DNA of 64,000 nucleotides from Minwuia thermotolerans (GTDB lineage Bacteria; Pseudomonadota; Alphaproteobacteria; Minwuiales; Minwuiaceae). The DNA is taken from positions 310,001 to 374,000 of the forward strand of contig NZ_PIGG01000026.1 of assembly GCF_002924445.1 (NCBI RefSeq), given 5' to 3'. Each line of letters begins with the position of its first letter. Position 1 is the first letter of the stretch. The notes under the pieces are model-generated. The model had not been told where the DNA came from. It made no database searches and saw nothing but the letters and a program-made list of their open reading frames with translations. The position numbers and the translations under genes were made by a program. Below, piece by piece: positions 40,268-48,962 of the stretch.

Positions 40268-41599
40268 TCAGCGGCTCTGAATGTCGGCGCCCAGCCGGGC
40301 GAAATGGTCGGTGAAGGCCGGGTAGCTGGTGGCGATGGTCTCGGCGCCGGTGACGGCAATGGGCTGCGCGCAGGCCAGACCCAGCACCAGGAAGCTCATG
40401 GCGATGCGGTGATCGTGACTGGCGTCGATCTCGCAGCCGCCGGCCGGCGGCCGGCCGCCGGAACCGGAAACGGTCATGCCGTCCTCGTGCTCTTCGACCT
40501 CGACGCCTGCGGCGCGCAGGCCGTTGACCATCAGGGCGATGCGGTCGCTCTCCTTGACGCGGAGTTCCTCGATGCCGCGCATCTCCGTCCGGCCCTCCGC
40601 CAGCGCCGCCGCGATGCAGAGGATCGGATATTCGTCGATCATCGCCGCCGCATTGGCGGGCGGCGCGCCGGCGCCCTTCAGCGCGCCGCCCCGGACGCGC
40701 AGGTCGCCGACGGGCTCGCCGCCTTCCTCGCGCCGGTCCAGGACGTCGATCTCGCCGCCCATCGCCGTCAGCACCTCGAACAGGCCGGCCCGCAGCGGAT
40801 TGAGCCCGACATTGCGGATCGTGACCTCGCTGCCGGGCAGGATCAGCGCCGCAACCGCCGCGAAGGCGGCCGAGGATGGATCCCCCGGCACGGCGATGTC
40901 CTGGGGCGCCAGTTCGGGCTGGCCGTCGACCGTGACCACGATCATTCCGTCCTCGGTCCGGGTCTCGACGGCCGCACCGAAGCTGCGCAGCATGTTTTCG
41001 GTGTGATCGCGGGAGGCCGCCGGCTCCCGCACCGTGGTGCGTCCGGCGGCGTTCAGCCCGGCCAGCAGCACCGCGGACTTCACCTGCGCCGAGGCCACCG
41101 GGCTTCTGTAATCGATCGGCATGACGTCGGCCGGGCCGGTCAGCGTGATGGGCAGGCGGCCGCCCTCGCGGCCATGAAAGACCGCGCCCATGCGGCTGAG
41201 CGGCTCGATGACCCGGCTCATCGGCCGCCGCGAGAGCGAGGCGTCGCCGGTGAATGTCGCCGTGATCGGGCAGCCGGCGACCATGCCCATGAGCAGGCGG
41301 GCGCCGGTGCCGGAATTGCCCAGATCGAGCGCGCATTCGGGTTCGGCCAGTCCGCCGACGCCGACGCCATGCACCGTCCAGGCGCCCTCGCCGGTGCGCT
41401 CCACTCCGGCGCCGAGCGCGGCGACGGCGCGGGCGGTCGCGCGCACGTCCTCGCCTTCCAGCAGGCCCGTTATCCGGGTCGGGCCTACGGCCAGCGCGCC
41501 GAACATCAGCGACCGGTGGGAGATCGACTTGTCGCCCGGCGCTGCGATCTCGCCCTTCAGGGGTATCTTGCCCATGGGGGTAGCGGTCAGGGTGGTCAT
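40268..41599 (-). CDS. aroA: 3-phosphoshikimate 1-carboxyvinyltransferase (EPSP synthase), class II type
   Basis: 443 residues; sixth step of the shikimate pathway. GDKSISHRS at 22-30, [18 protein letters not shown] and RVKESDR motifs follow the class II (Agrobacterium CP4) pattern rather than E. coli. At the position of the tolerance-conferring Ala100 of CP4, this protein has Gly97 (GNSGTGAR), so glyphosate tolerance of the CP4 kind is not expected. ATG 41599 chosen; ATG 41575 is an alternative. Confidence 0.96.
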   Translation of the reverse strand: MTTLTATPMGKIPLKGEIAAPGDKSISHRSLMFGALAVGPTRITGLLEGEDVRATARAVAALGAGVERTGEGAWTVHGVGVGGLAEPECALDLGNSGTGARLLMGMVAGCPITATFTGDASLSRRPMSRVIEPLSRMGAVFHGREGGRLPITLTGPADVMPIDYRSPVASAQVKSAVLLAGLNAAGRTTVREPAASRDHTENMLRSFGAAVETRTEDGMIVVTVDGQPELAPQDIAVPGDPSSAAFAAVAALILPGSEVTIRNVGLNPLRAGLFEVLTAMGGEIDVLDRREEGGEPVGDLRVRGGALKGAGAPPANAAAMIDEYPILCIAAALAEGRTEMRGIEELRVKESDRIALMVNGLRAAGVEVEEHEDGMTVSGSGGRPPAGGCEIDASHDHRIAMSFLVLGLACAQPIAVTGAETIATSYPAFTDHFARLGADIQSR

Positions 41600-41672
41600 G
41601 AATCCGGCTCGAAAGGTTGGAGAAGCTCCGCCTCGGCGGCGGATAGCACGCCGCCCGCGGACTGGCCAGCCG

Positions 41673-41701
41673 CTTGAATGCGAACTGGAACGGCTTAAAT
41701 T
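41673..41701 (+). promoter_or_regulatory. Candidate promoter of the hsp20 operon
   Basis: CTTGAAT at 41673-41679 and TTAAATT at 41695-41701 are spaced about 16 bases, in an otherwise very GC-rich gap. The first element matches the CTTGAA of sigma-32 promoters; the second is closer to a sigma-70 -10 box. Based on sequence only. Confidence 0.4.
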
Positions 41702-41791
41702 AGGCGATGAACGCCTCGATGAGGGTTCGCGCCGGATCCGGCGCCGATCGGGTCCGGTCTGCTCGCTTATGTGCAAGGAGTAGAACACATG
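41702..41791 (+). promoter_or_regulatory. ROSE-type RNA thermometer in the hsp20 leader
   Basis: The leader can fold into successive hairpins: AGGCG/CGCCT (41702-41716), the palindrome GCGCCGGATCCGGCGC (41729-41744), and a 3' hairpin that hides the ribosome site. In the last, CUGCUC (41759-41764) pairs with GAGUAG (41778-41783) and CUU (41766-41768) with AAG (41775-41777), with G41765 left unpaired opposite the Shine-Dalgarno AAGGAG (41775-41780). The paired strand contains UCGCU (41763-41767), matching the UYGCU signature of ROSE elements. Folding done by eye. Confidence 0.65.
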
Positions 41792-42259
41792 ACCAGGATG
41801 TCGCTGTTCAACAGCCCCCTGTTGCTCGGCTTTGATCATGTCGAGCGCGTGCTCGACCGGGTCGCCAAGTCCGCCAATGACGGCTATCCACCCTACAACA
41901 TCGAACAGACGTCGGAGAACGCGCTGCGTATCACGCTGGCCGTCGCCGGATTCGAGGAGGACGACCTCACCGTCACGGTGGAGGAGAACCAGCTCGTTAT
42001 CCGCGGCCGCCGCCAGGAGGACGATTCCGACCGGATCTTCCTGCATCGCGGCATCGCCACGCGGCAGTTCCAGCGCGCTTTCGTGCTGGCCGAGGGCATC
42101 GAGGTCGATGACGCCAGGCTCGACAACGGCCTGCTGCACATCGATCTGAGCCGGCCCGCCGCCGAGACGCTGGTAAAGACGATCAGGATCCGTTCAGCCA
42201 AGGCCGCTTCAAAGCCGATGCTGAGGACCGAACCCGAAGAGGAGGTTGGCAATGGCTGA
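41789..42259 (+). CDS. Small heat-shock protein, Hsp20 family
   Basis: 156 residues with an alpha-crystallin domain (about 30-128): [23 protein letters not shown], then [10 protein letters not shown] and the final GLLHIDLSR strand. ATP-independent holdase that keeps heat-denatured proteins soluble; resembles IbpA/HspA types. ATG 41789 lies eight bases after AAGGAG (41775-41780). Overlaps the DUF1150 gene by eight bases. Probably heat-controlled by the leader hairpin. Confidence 0.95.
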   Translation: MTRMSLFNSPLLLGFDHVERVLDRVAKSANDGYPPYNIEQTSENALRITLAVAGFEEDDLTVTVEENQLVIRGRRQEDDSDRIFLHRGIATRQFQRAFVLAEGIEVDDARLDNGLLHIDLSRPAAETLVKTIRIRSAKAASKPMLRTEPEEEVGNG

Positions 42260-42470
42260 GAACATCGACATCCGTGAACTGACGCCCGAGATGCTCGCCG
42301 AGATCGGAGCGCCCGCCCTGGCCTATGTCCGCCCCGTGGAGATCGACGGCGGCCAGACTGCCTTCGGCATCTTCTCCGCGAAGGGGCAGCAGATGGGCGT
42401 CGCGCCCTCGCGCGAACTGGCCTTCATCGCCGTCCGACAGCACGAGATGTTCCCCGTCAACGTGCACTGA
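42252..42470 (+). CDS. DUF1150 family small protein
   Basis: 72 residues, ending in VRQHEMFPVNVH, characteristic of the alphaproteobacterial DUF1150 family that regularly follows hsp20. Function unknown; a heat-stress role is implied by shared regulation. ATG 42252 has GGAGG upstream inside the hsp20 end. Confidence 0.9.
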   Translation: MAENIDIRELTPEMLAEIGAPALAYVRPVEIDGGQTAFGIFSAKGQQMGVAPSRELAFIAVRQHEMFPVNVH

Positions 42471-42482
42471 CCGTTGCGACCG

Positions 42483-42509
42483 GAGGGACGGCGCGGCGCG
42501 CCGTCCCTC
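42483..42509. terminator. Perfect 12-bp hairpin between convergent genes
   Basis: GAGGGACGGCGC (42483-42494) pairs fully with GCGCCGTCCCTC (42498-42509) around a three-base loop. It lies 12 bases after the DUF1150 stop and six bases past the stop of the convergent PAS gene. No U-tract, but placement suggests a bidirectional end point. Confidence 0.6.
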
Positions 42510-42515
42510 AATGCG

Positions 42516-43013
42516 TCAGCCCGGTGGCGTCCGGGGATGGAAGTAGAGCCCGCCGAGTACCATGTCGATGACCACGCCGTCGCTCGATAGCGGCAGGTTC
42601 AGCGTCTCGTAGCTGTAGAAGTTGCGGTCCGGATAGAACGCCTCGCCATGGGTGCGCAGCGGCCGGCGGTTCGCGAAGATCCATTCGAAGCTCCGGTAGA
42701 TCGAGGCCAGCAATTCGGGTTCGTAGATCTCGTCGTAGTACTTGCCCGTCGAATCGCGCCCCATGAGCCCGGTAATGCGCGTGCCGATCAGGCGATAGCG
42801 CAGCCGCGTGGGCTCGTGTTCGATGTCGATGAGGATGAGATTGCCGAGATGGCGGCGCAGCTCCTGCGGGTCGATGTCCGCACGGGCGGGCATCTCGCGC
42901 CCGCCGCGCTTGTCGTTCCAGTAGTCGAGAAGCTGGAAGAGCGCCGGGTCCTCGCAGCGCAGTTCGGCGTCCATGCCGACCCAGAGATCGGGCGTGCGGA
43001 GGTTCATCATCAT
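42516..43013 (-). CDS. PAS-domain protein of a Rhodospirillales-type family
   Basis: 165 residues: an N-terminal helical part (LLDYWNDKRGG), then a PAS-like fold (RRHLGNLILIDIEH, YRLIGTRITGLMGRDSTGKYYDEIYEPE, NFYSYETLNLPLSSDG). No output domain. Many alphaproteobacteria carry several such short sensors of unknown ligand. Start uncertain: three consecutive ATG codons at 43013-43005, or GTG 43055; ATG 43013 has the better upstream spacing. Confidence 0.8.
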   Translation of the reverse strand: MMMNLRTPDLWVGMDAELRCEDPALFQLLDYWNDKRGGREMPARADIDPQELRRHLGNLILIDIEHEPTRLRYRLIGTRITGLMGRDSTGKYYDEIYEPELLASIYRSFEWIFANRRPLRTHGEAFYPDRNFYSYETLNLPLSSDGVVIDMVLGGLYFHPRTPPG

Positions 43014-43144
43014 GGTTCGGGCGTTCCAGTCGGGGTTCCGGCGAGGGCCGTTCACTCCACCGATGGCCGGCGCGCATCCTAGCGAACGACGCAGCGCCGT
43101 CCAGAATTACACACACAGGGGACGTGAATCGGCCGGGCTGCCCC

Positions 43145-45577
43145 TCAGGCGCGCATGCGTGCGCCCTGCGGGTCGAACAGCGGCTCTTCCAACAGCCGCG
43201 CCGGCCGGCGTTCGCCGATGATCTCCACATCGAATGGCGCTTCGGTCTCGTCGGCGAAGGCGGCCTCGACATAGCCCAGCGCCACGGATGCGTCAGAGGC
43301 ATGGGCGAAGCCCCCCGACGTGACCCAGCCCCGGACCCGGCCGTCGATCCAGATCGGTTCGTCGCCGATGACATCGGCGTCGCCGGCGTCGACCTTCAGC
43401 GCCACCAGCTTGCGCGGCGGTCCTTCCTCGCGTTCGCGGAGCGCGGCATCGCGGCCCGTGAAATCGTTCTTGCGGAAATCGACGAAGCGCGACAGGCCCG
43501 CGGCCTCGGGGCCGTAAACCGGGCGGTATTCCCGGGCCCAGGTGCCGAAGTTCTTCTCCAGCCGCAGCCCGTTGAGCGCCCGGGCGCCGAACAGCGTCAG
43601 CCCGTGCTCTTCGCCGGCAATCTGCAGCATGTCGTAGAGCTGTGCGAGGAATTCGGGCTTGACCCATATCTCGAAACCCAGATCACCGGTGAAGGTGATC
43701 CGGCCCGCCAGCGCCGGGATCATGCCGATCTCGATGCGGCGGAAGTCCATGAAGCGGAAGTTCTCCGCCGAGACGTCATGGTCGGTGACCGCCTGCAGCA
43801 CGTCCCGCGCTCTCGGCCCGGCGAGCGACAGCCCCGTGAGATCGAGTCCCAGAGGCCGGATGGCGACCCGGCCGTCGTTGGGCAGGTGGGCCTGAAACCA
43901 GCGCATGTGGTAGTTCTCGGCAATCCCGGAGCCGAAGACGTAGAACCGCTCATCGCCCGCCCTGGCGACCGTGAAGTCGCCAATCAGCCGGCCGGCGTCG
44001 TTGAGCATCGGCGAGAGCACGATCCGGCCGGTCTTCGGCATGCGGTTGGCCAGCATGCGGCTGAGCCAGAGTTCCGCGCCTGGCCCGGTGACCTGGTACT
44101 TCGCGAAGCTGGAGATCTCGATCATGCCGACGCCGTCGCGCACGGCGCGGCATTCGCGCGCGACTGGCTCATGGCTGTTGGAGCGCTGGAAGGTGACGTC
44201 CTCGACCGGCTGCCTGCCCGGTTCCTGGAACCAGAGCGCGTGCTCGAGGCCATAGCTGGCGCCGAAGACGGCGTTCTCCGCCTTCAGCCGGCCGTGGATC
44301 GGCGTCGTGCGCAGCGGTCGCCCGGCGGTCAGTTCCTCGTTGGGGAAGGTGATTGAGAAGCGGCGGGAATAGTTCTCCCGCACCTTGGCCGAGGTGTAGG
44401 CCATGGTGGTCCAATCGCCATAGCGGCTGACATCCATGGCCCAGACGTCGAAGCCCGGATCGCCGTTGACGATCCAGTTCGACAGCGCCAGGCCGACGCC
44501 GCCGCCCTGGCTGAAACCCGCCATCACCGCGCAGGCGCACCAGAAGTTCCTGAGGCCCCGCACCGGCCCGACCAGCGGATTGCCGTCCGGGGCGAAGGTG
44601 AAGGGGCCGTTGATGATCTGCTTGATGCCGGCGCGCTCGAAGGCCGGGAAGTGCCTGAACCCGACTTCCAGCGACGGCGCGATGCGGTCCAGGTCCGGCT
44701 GCAGCAGTTCGTGGCCGAAGTCCCAGGGCGTTGCCTTCGGCGACCATGGCCGGCCGGCGCGCTCGTAGGTACCCATCAGCATGCCGCCACGCTCCTGGCG
44801 CATGTAGATCTCGCCGCCGAAGTCGATGGCGTGGAGCACTTCCTTGCCGGTGGCGCGGTTGATCTCGGCCACTTCCGGCATGTCCTCGGTCAGCAGGTAC
44901 ATGTGCTCCATGGCCAGCAGGGGCAGTTCCAGACCGACCATGCGGCCGACCTCGCGCGCCCACAGCCCGCCGGCGTTGACGACATGCTCGGCGTGGACCG
45001 CCCCCTGTTCGGTGACCACGTTCCAGGTGCCGTCGGGGCGCTGGTTCAGTTCGACGACACGGTTGCGCAGCACGATCTCCGCGCCGTTCAGCCGTGCGGA
45101 CTTCGCGTAGGCCTGGGTGACGCCGGAGGGGTCGACGTGGCCGTCGACGGGGTCGTACATGGCGCCGACGAAGTACTTCTCCTCCAGCAGGGGGTAGAGC
45201 GTCTTGGCCTCGCTGACGCTGATCAGCTCGGTCTCCATGCCCAGATAGCGCCCTCGCGCATGGGCCATCTTCAGCCACTGCATCCGTTCCTGGCTGTCGG
45301 CCAGCAGTACGCCGCCGGTCTGGTGCGCGCCGGTGGCCTGGCCCGAGATTTCCTCGATCTCCTTGTAGAGCTCGATGGTGTAGGCTTGGAGTTTGGCGAC
45401 GTTCGGGTCGCCGTTCAGCGTGTGCATGCCACCCGCCGCGTGCCAGGTCGACCCCGAGGTCAGTTCGGAGCGCTCGATCAGCATCACGTCGCTCCAGCCG
45501 AGCCTGGTCAGGTGATAGAGCACGCTGGCACCGACCACCCCGCCGCCGATCACCACCACACGGGCGCTGTCTTTCAT
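43145..45577 (-). CDS. FAD-dependent dimethylglycine/sarcosine dehydrogenase-like protein with GCV_T domain
   Basis: 810 residues. N-terminal DAO-type FAD domain: GGGVVG at 11-16, GSTWHAAGGMH, and CAVMAGFSQGGGVGLALSNWI. From about residue 430 a glycine-cleavage T-protein (aminomethyltransferase) region follows, which in dimethylglycine dehydrogenase passes the formaldehyde unit to tetrahydrofolate. This implies oxidative demethylation of an N-methyl amine. The gene follows the MttB-family gene by 16 bases, so both belong to one operon. Substrate not proven; dimethylglycine or a related betaine fits best. Confidence 0.9.
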   Translation of the reverse strand: MKDSARVVVIGGGVVGASVLYHLTRLGWSDVMLIERSELTSGSTWHAAGGMHTLNGDPNVAKLQAYTIELYKEIEEISGQATGAHQTGGVLLADSQERMQWLKMAHARGRYLGMETELISVSEAKTLYPLLEEKYFVGAMYDPVDGHVDPSGVTQAYAKSARLNGAEIVLRNRVVELNQRPDGTWNVVTEQGAVHAEHVVNAGGLWAREVGRMVGLELPLLAMEHMYLLTEDMPEVAEINRATGKEVLHAIDFGGEIYMRQERGGMLMGTYERAGRPWSPKATPWDFGHELLQPDLDRIAPSLEVGFRHFPAFERAGIKQIINGPFTFAPDGNPLVGPVRGLRNFWCACAVMAGFSQGGGVGLALSNWIVNGDPGFDVWAMDVSRYGDWTTMAYTSAKVRENYSRRFSITFPNEELTAGRPLRTTPIHGRLKAENAVFGASYGLEHALWFQEPGRQPVEDVTFQRSNSHEPVARECRAVRDGVGMIEISSFAKYQVTGPGAELWLSRMLANRMPKTGRIVLSPMLNDAGRLIGDFTVARAGDERFYVFGSGIAENYHMRWFQAHLPNDGRVAIRPLGLDLTGLSLAGPRARDVLQAVTDHDVSAENFRFMDFRRIEIGMIPALAGRITFTGDLGFEIWVKPEFLAQLYDMLQIAGEEHGLTLFGARALNGLRLEKNFGTWAREYRPVYGPEAAGLSRFVDFRKNDFTGRDAALREREEGPPRKLVALKVDAGDADVIGDEPIWIDGRVRGWVTSGGFAHASDASVALGYVEAAFADETEAPFDVEIIGERRPARLLEEPLFDPQGARMRA

Positions 45578-45593
45578 CTCTGTCTCCCTGGAT

Positions 45594-47177
45594 TCAGAAA
45601 TCCGTCGGCGCGCCGCCCTCTTCGATGCGGCGGGCGACGAAGGCTTCCAGTTCCTCTCGCGCGGCCGGGTCCATCGGCGGCGGCTCGTAGGCGGCGACAA
45701 GATCTCGATAGATCTGGTTGGCCTTCTCCGGAGCCTGCGGCCGGCCCGCCTCCTCCCAGCTTTCGTAATTGCGCCAGTCGGAGATCAGCGGCTGGTAGAA
45801 GGCCGTCTTGTAGCGGGCCCGGGTATGGGCGCAGCCGAAGAAGTGCCCGCCGGGGCCCACCTCCCGCATGGCGTCCATGGCGAGGTCCTCGGGGCTGGTT
45901 CCGACGGGGGTCAGGAACCCGGCGACCATCTGCAGCAGGTCGGCGTCCATGACGAACTTCTCGAACGAGGTCTGCAGCCCGCCTTCCATCCAGCCCAGGC
46001 CGTGTTTCAGCATGTTCACCCCGCCCATGATCGCGCCCCAGAGCGAGAACACCGCCTCGTAGCCGGCCTGGGCGTCCAGGCTGTTGGCGGCGTTCACGTT
46101 GGACGAGCGGTAGGGCAGCCGATAGCGCCGGGCGAGCTGCCCGCCGATGATCGCCGCGCGCATGGCCTCGGGCGTGCCGAAGGCCGGGGCGCCGGACTTC
46201 ATGTCGACATTGGAGGTGAAGCCGCCATAGACGAAGGGCGCGCCGGGCTCGACGGTCTGGCACAGCACGTAGCCGGCCAGCACTTCCGCGTTCTGCTGCA
46301 CCAGCGCGCCGGCGATGGTCACCGGCGCCATGGCGCCGGCAAGGGTGAAGGGCGTCAGCACGACGGGCTGGCGGTGACGGGCGAGCTGGATCACACCCTC
46401 CAGCATCGGCGTGTCCAGGCGGAGGGGGGAGGAGGAATTGATGATGGAGAGGACCGAGGGTTCACGCAGCAGGGTCTCGCGGTCGACGCCGCGGGCGATG
46501 CGGGTCATCTCGATGGCATCGACGACGCGCTCCCGGCCCAGGCTGTAGGCGTGGATCGCCTTGTCGGTCATCACCAGCATGTCGCTGAGCGCTTCGAGAT
46601 GGCGCACGCCGGGATGGATGTCGATGGGTTCGACCGGGTAGCCGCCGAACATGTGCACGGCGTTGAGCATCTGGCCCAGCTTGAGGAAGTTGCGGTAGTC
46701 CGCGCGGTTGCCCGGCCGGCGGCCGCCCTGCAGGTCGAAGGCGTTGGGGGCGCTGGCGGCGGCGCAGAAGGTCACCCGCCCGTCGCCGAAACGCAGCTTG
46801 TGGGCCGGATTGCGGCTGTGCAGGTCAAAAGCCGCAGGCGCGCGCCCGATGGTCTCCTCGACCAGGGCCGGGTCGAAGCGCACCCGGTCGCTGCCGGCCT
46901 CGACCTCCGCGCCGCCGCGGCGCAGCAGTTCCTTCGCTTCCTCGTGCAGGAAGTCGACGCCGATCTCGGACAGGACCTGCAGCGAGGCGTGGTGAATGGA
47001 TTCCAGTTCGTCGGCCGAGAGCAATTCGGTGGGCGAAAAGGGAAGCTTCGGCTGGCGGAAGGGCGGCTGCTCGATGACCGCCGCCGCGCCCCCGGTCCCC
47101 GCACCGTCCGTGGCAGCGCGCCGCCGGCCGCGCCGACGGCGTCCGCCGCCGGCGGCCGCAGGTGCTTGCTCGCTCAT
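45594..47177 (-). CDS. Trimethylamine methyltransferase (MttB) family protein, non-pyrrolysine
   Basis: 527 residues from ATG 47177 (GTG 47186 is an alternative). A basic, Arg/Gly-rich N-terminus of about 30 residues precedes the MttB TIM barrel (ELLSADELESIHHASLQVLSEIGVDFLHEEA). There is no in-frame amber codon, so pyrrolysine is absent; this is the MtgB-like subfamily that demethylates quaternary amines such as glycine betaine. No corrinoid protein or reductive activase gene lies nearby. Directly upstream of the flavoprotein gene. Confidence 0.9.
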   Translation of the reverse strand: MSEQAPAAAGGGRRRRGRRRAATDGAGTGGAAAVIEQPPFRQPKLPFSPTELLSADELESIHHASLQVLSEIGVDFLHEEAKELLRRGGAEVEAGSDRVRFDPALVEETIGRAPAAFDLHSRNPAHKLRFGDGRVTFCAAASAPNAFDLQGGRRPGNRADYRNFLKLGQMLNAVHMFGGYPVEPIDIHPGVRHLEALSDMLVMTDKAIHAYSLGRERVVDAIEMTRIARGVDRETLLREPSVLSIINSSSPLRLDTPMLEGVIQLARHRQPVVLTPFTLAGAMAPVTIAGALVQQNAEVLAGYVLCQTVEPGAPFVYGGFTSNVDMKSGAPAFGTPEAMRAAIIGGQLARRYRLPYRSSNVNAANSLDAQAGYEAVFSLWGAIMGGVNMLKHGLGWMEGGLQTSFEKFVMDADLLQMVAGFLTPVGTSPEDLAMDAMREVGPGGHFFGCAHTRARYKTAFYQPLISDWRNYESWEEAGRPQAPEKANQIYRDLVAAYEPPPMDPAAREELEAFVARRIEEGGAPTDF

Positions 47178-47326
47178 TCCGGACACCCATGGATCGCGGC
47201 GGCGCGGAGATCGCGCCGCCCGATTCCAAGTCTGTCACCGCGAAGCCCCGGCGGCCCCCGCCGCTTTGCGCCAAATGATGTCCTGGATGCGACCGTTCGA
47301 TGTCGCAAGCCCGGGGAGGGGCCGAA

Positions 47327-48946
47327 CTACATCCGCCCGACGCCGAAACTGTTGGGTTTCAGCGGCCGCGTGTCCGCCTCGCGGCAGATGTCGAGACAGA
47401 GGCCCAGCACCTTGCGCGTGTCACGCGGGTCGATCAGCCCGTCATCATAGACCAGCGCGGTGTTGTAGAGCGCCTCGCCCTCGCGCTCGAACTGGCTGAC
47501 GATGCCGTCGAACATCTTCCTGATCCGGTCGTGGTCGGGCTCGACGCCCTTCCGCTTTGCACCCTGCTCGGCGACGATCTTCAGCACCGTCGCCGCCTGC
47601 TCGCCGCCCATGACAGACATCTTGTAGTTCGGCCAGCCGAAGATGAAACGCGGCTCGTAGGCCCGCCCGCACATGGCGTAGTTGCCCGCGCCGAAGCTGG
47701 CCCCGATCATCATGGTGATCTTCGGCACCCGCACGTTGGAGGTGGCCTGGATCATCTTGGAGCCGTGCTTGACCATGCCGCCGCGTTCCGACTCGGTGCC
47801 GACGATGAAGCCCGTGGTGTTGTGCAGGAAGACGATGGGCGTGTCCGACTGGTCGCAGAGCTGCATGAACTGCGCAGCCTTGGTGGCGCCGCCATTGTCG
47901 ATGGGGCCGTTGTTGCCGATCAGTCCGACGGCCTGGCCCATGATCTCGGCGAAGCCGACCACCGTGCCCGGCCCGTATTCGGCCTTGAAATCGACGAAGT
48001 CGGAGCCGTCGACCAGCCGCGCGATCAGTTCGCGGACGTCATAGGGGCGGCGGTAGTCGACCGGGACCAGGCCGCAGATCTCGTCCGGATCATAGAGCGG
48101 CTCGCGGAAGGTCTTCGGCGTCGCCGCCGGCAGCCGGTCGTTCCAGCGCAGCTTGCCCATGATCTCGCGCGCCAGCCGGATACCGTCGGCGTCGTCGATG
48201 GCCATGTATTCGGAGACGCCGGAAACCAGCGTGTGCATCTCGGCGCCGCCGAGATCCTCGTCGGTTGCCACCTCGCCGGTCGCGGCGAAGAGCAGCGGCG
48301 GGCCGGCGAGAAACACCTTGGCACGGTCCTTCACCATGATGGTGTAGTCCGACATGCCCGGAATGTAGGCGCCGCCGGCGGTCGACGAGCCGTGCACCAC
48401 CGTGATCTGGGGAATGCCGGCGGCCGAGAGCTTCGCCTGGTTGTAGAAGCCCTTGCCGCCCTCGACGAACAGCTCGGCCTGGTACTTCAGGTTGGCGCCG
48501 CCCGATTCCACCAGGCTGATGCGCGGCAGCTTGTTCTCCAGCGCGATGTCCTGGGCGCGCAGGCTCTTCTTCGAGCCGAGCGGCGTGATGGTGCCGCCCT
48601 TGATGCCGCTGTCGGAGGCGTTGACCATGCAGCGCACGCCCTGGACATAGCCGATGCCGATGATGGCGCCGCCGCCCATGATGTCATTCTCGCCGTCGTC
48701 GTCATGGAAGCCGAGCCCGGCCAGCGTCTGCAGCTCCAGGAAGGGCGAGCCCTTGTCGAGCAGCCTGTCGATCCGCTCGCGGGGCGGGATCTGACCGCGC
48801 GACTTGAACACGTCGGCCTTGGCGTTGGAGGTGTCGCGCACCTTCTGCTCCAGGCCGCGCACGCGCTCCAGCATCGCCAGCATGTCGGCGCGGTTCTTCC
48901 GGAACGCTTCGGAGGCGGTATTCAGATTCGATTTCAGGACGGCCAT
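47327..48946 (-). CDS. Biotin-dependent acyl-CoA carboxylase, carboxyltransferase (beta) subunit
   Basis: 539 residues of the MccB/AtuC/PccB type. Two crotonase-like halves: GGSTAGGAYIPGMSD (here HGSSTAGGAYIPGMSDY) and MMIGASFGAGNYAMCGRAY are the two oxyanion-hole regions; RFIFGWPNYKMSVMGGEQAA is also typical. It transfers CO2 from carboxybiotin to an acyl-CoA, probably 3-methylcrotonyl- or geranyl-CoA. The biotin-carrying alpha subunit is not in the window. Followed upstream by an SDR gene 16 bases away. Confidence 0.92.
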   Translation of the reverse strand: MAVLKSNLNTASEAFRKNRADMLAMLERVRGLEQKVRDTSNAKADVFKSRGQIPPRERIDRLLDKGSPFLELQTLAGLGFHDDDGENDIMGGGAIIGIGYVQGVRCMVNASDSGIKGGTITPLGSKKSLRAQDIALENKLPRISLVESGGANLKYQAELFVEGGKGFYNQAKLSAAGIPQITVVHGSSTAGGAYIPGMSDYTIMVKDRAKVFLAGPPLLFAATGEVATDEDLGGAEMHTLVSGVSEYMAIDDADGIRLAREIMGKLRWNDRLPAATPKTFREPLYDPDEICGLVPVDYRRPYDVRELIARLVDGSDFVDFKAEYGPGTVVGFAEIMGQAVGLIGNNGPIDNGGATKAAQFMQLCDQSDTPIVFLHNTTGFIVGTESERGGMVKHGSKMIQATSNVRVPKITMMIGASFGAGNYAMCGRAYEPRFIFGWPNYKMSVMGGEQAATVLKIVAEQGAKRKGVEPDHDRIRKMFDGIVSQFEREGEALYNTALVYDDGLIDPRDTRKVLGLCLDICREADTRPLKPNSFGVGRM

Positions 48947-48962
48947 GGCTCTGTCTTTCCGG

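Noticed and set aside
39390-41336. Apparent fusion of a long N-terminal region to the DUF815 ATPase
   Set aside because: The upstream part is a frame-shifted shadow of aroA. A normal DUF815 start exists at 40250.
40268-41599. Natural glyphosate tolerance suggested by the class II AroA
   Set aside because: The residue equivalent to CP4 Ala100 is glycine (Gly97), as in sensitive enzymes.
45594-47177. Possible pyrrolysine-encoding methyltransferase
   Set aside because: The MttB-family frame has no internal TAG codon, and no pyl genes are in the window.
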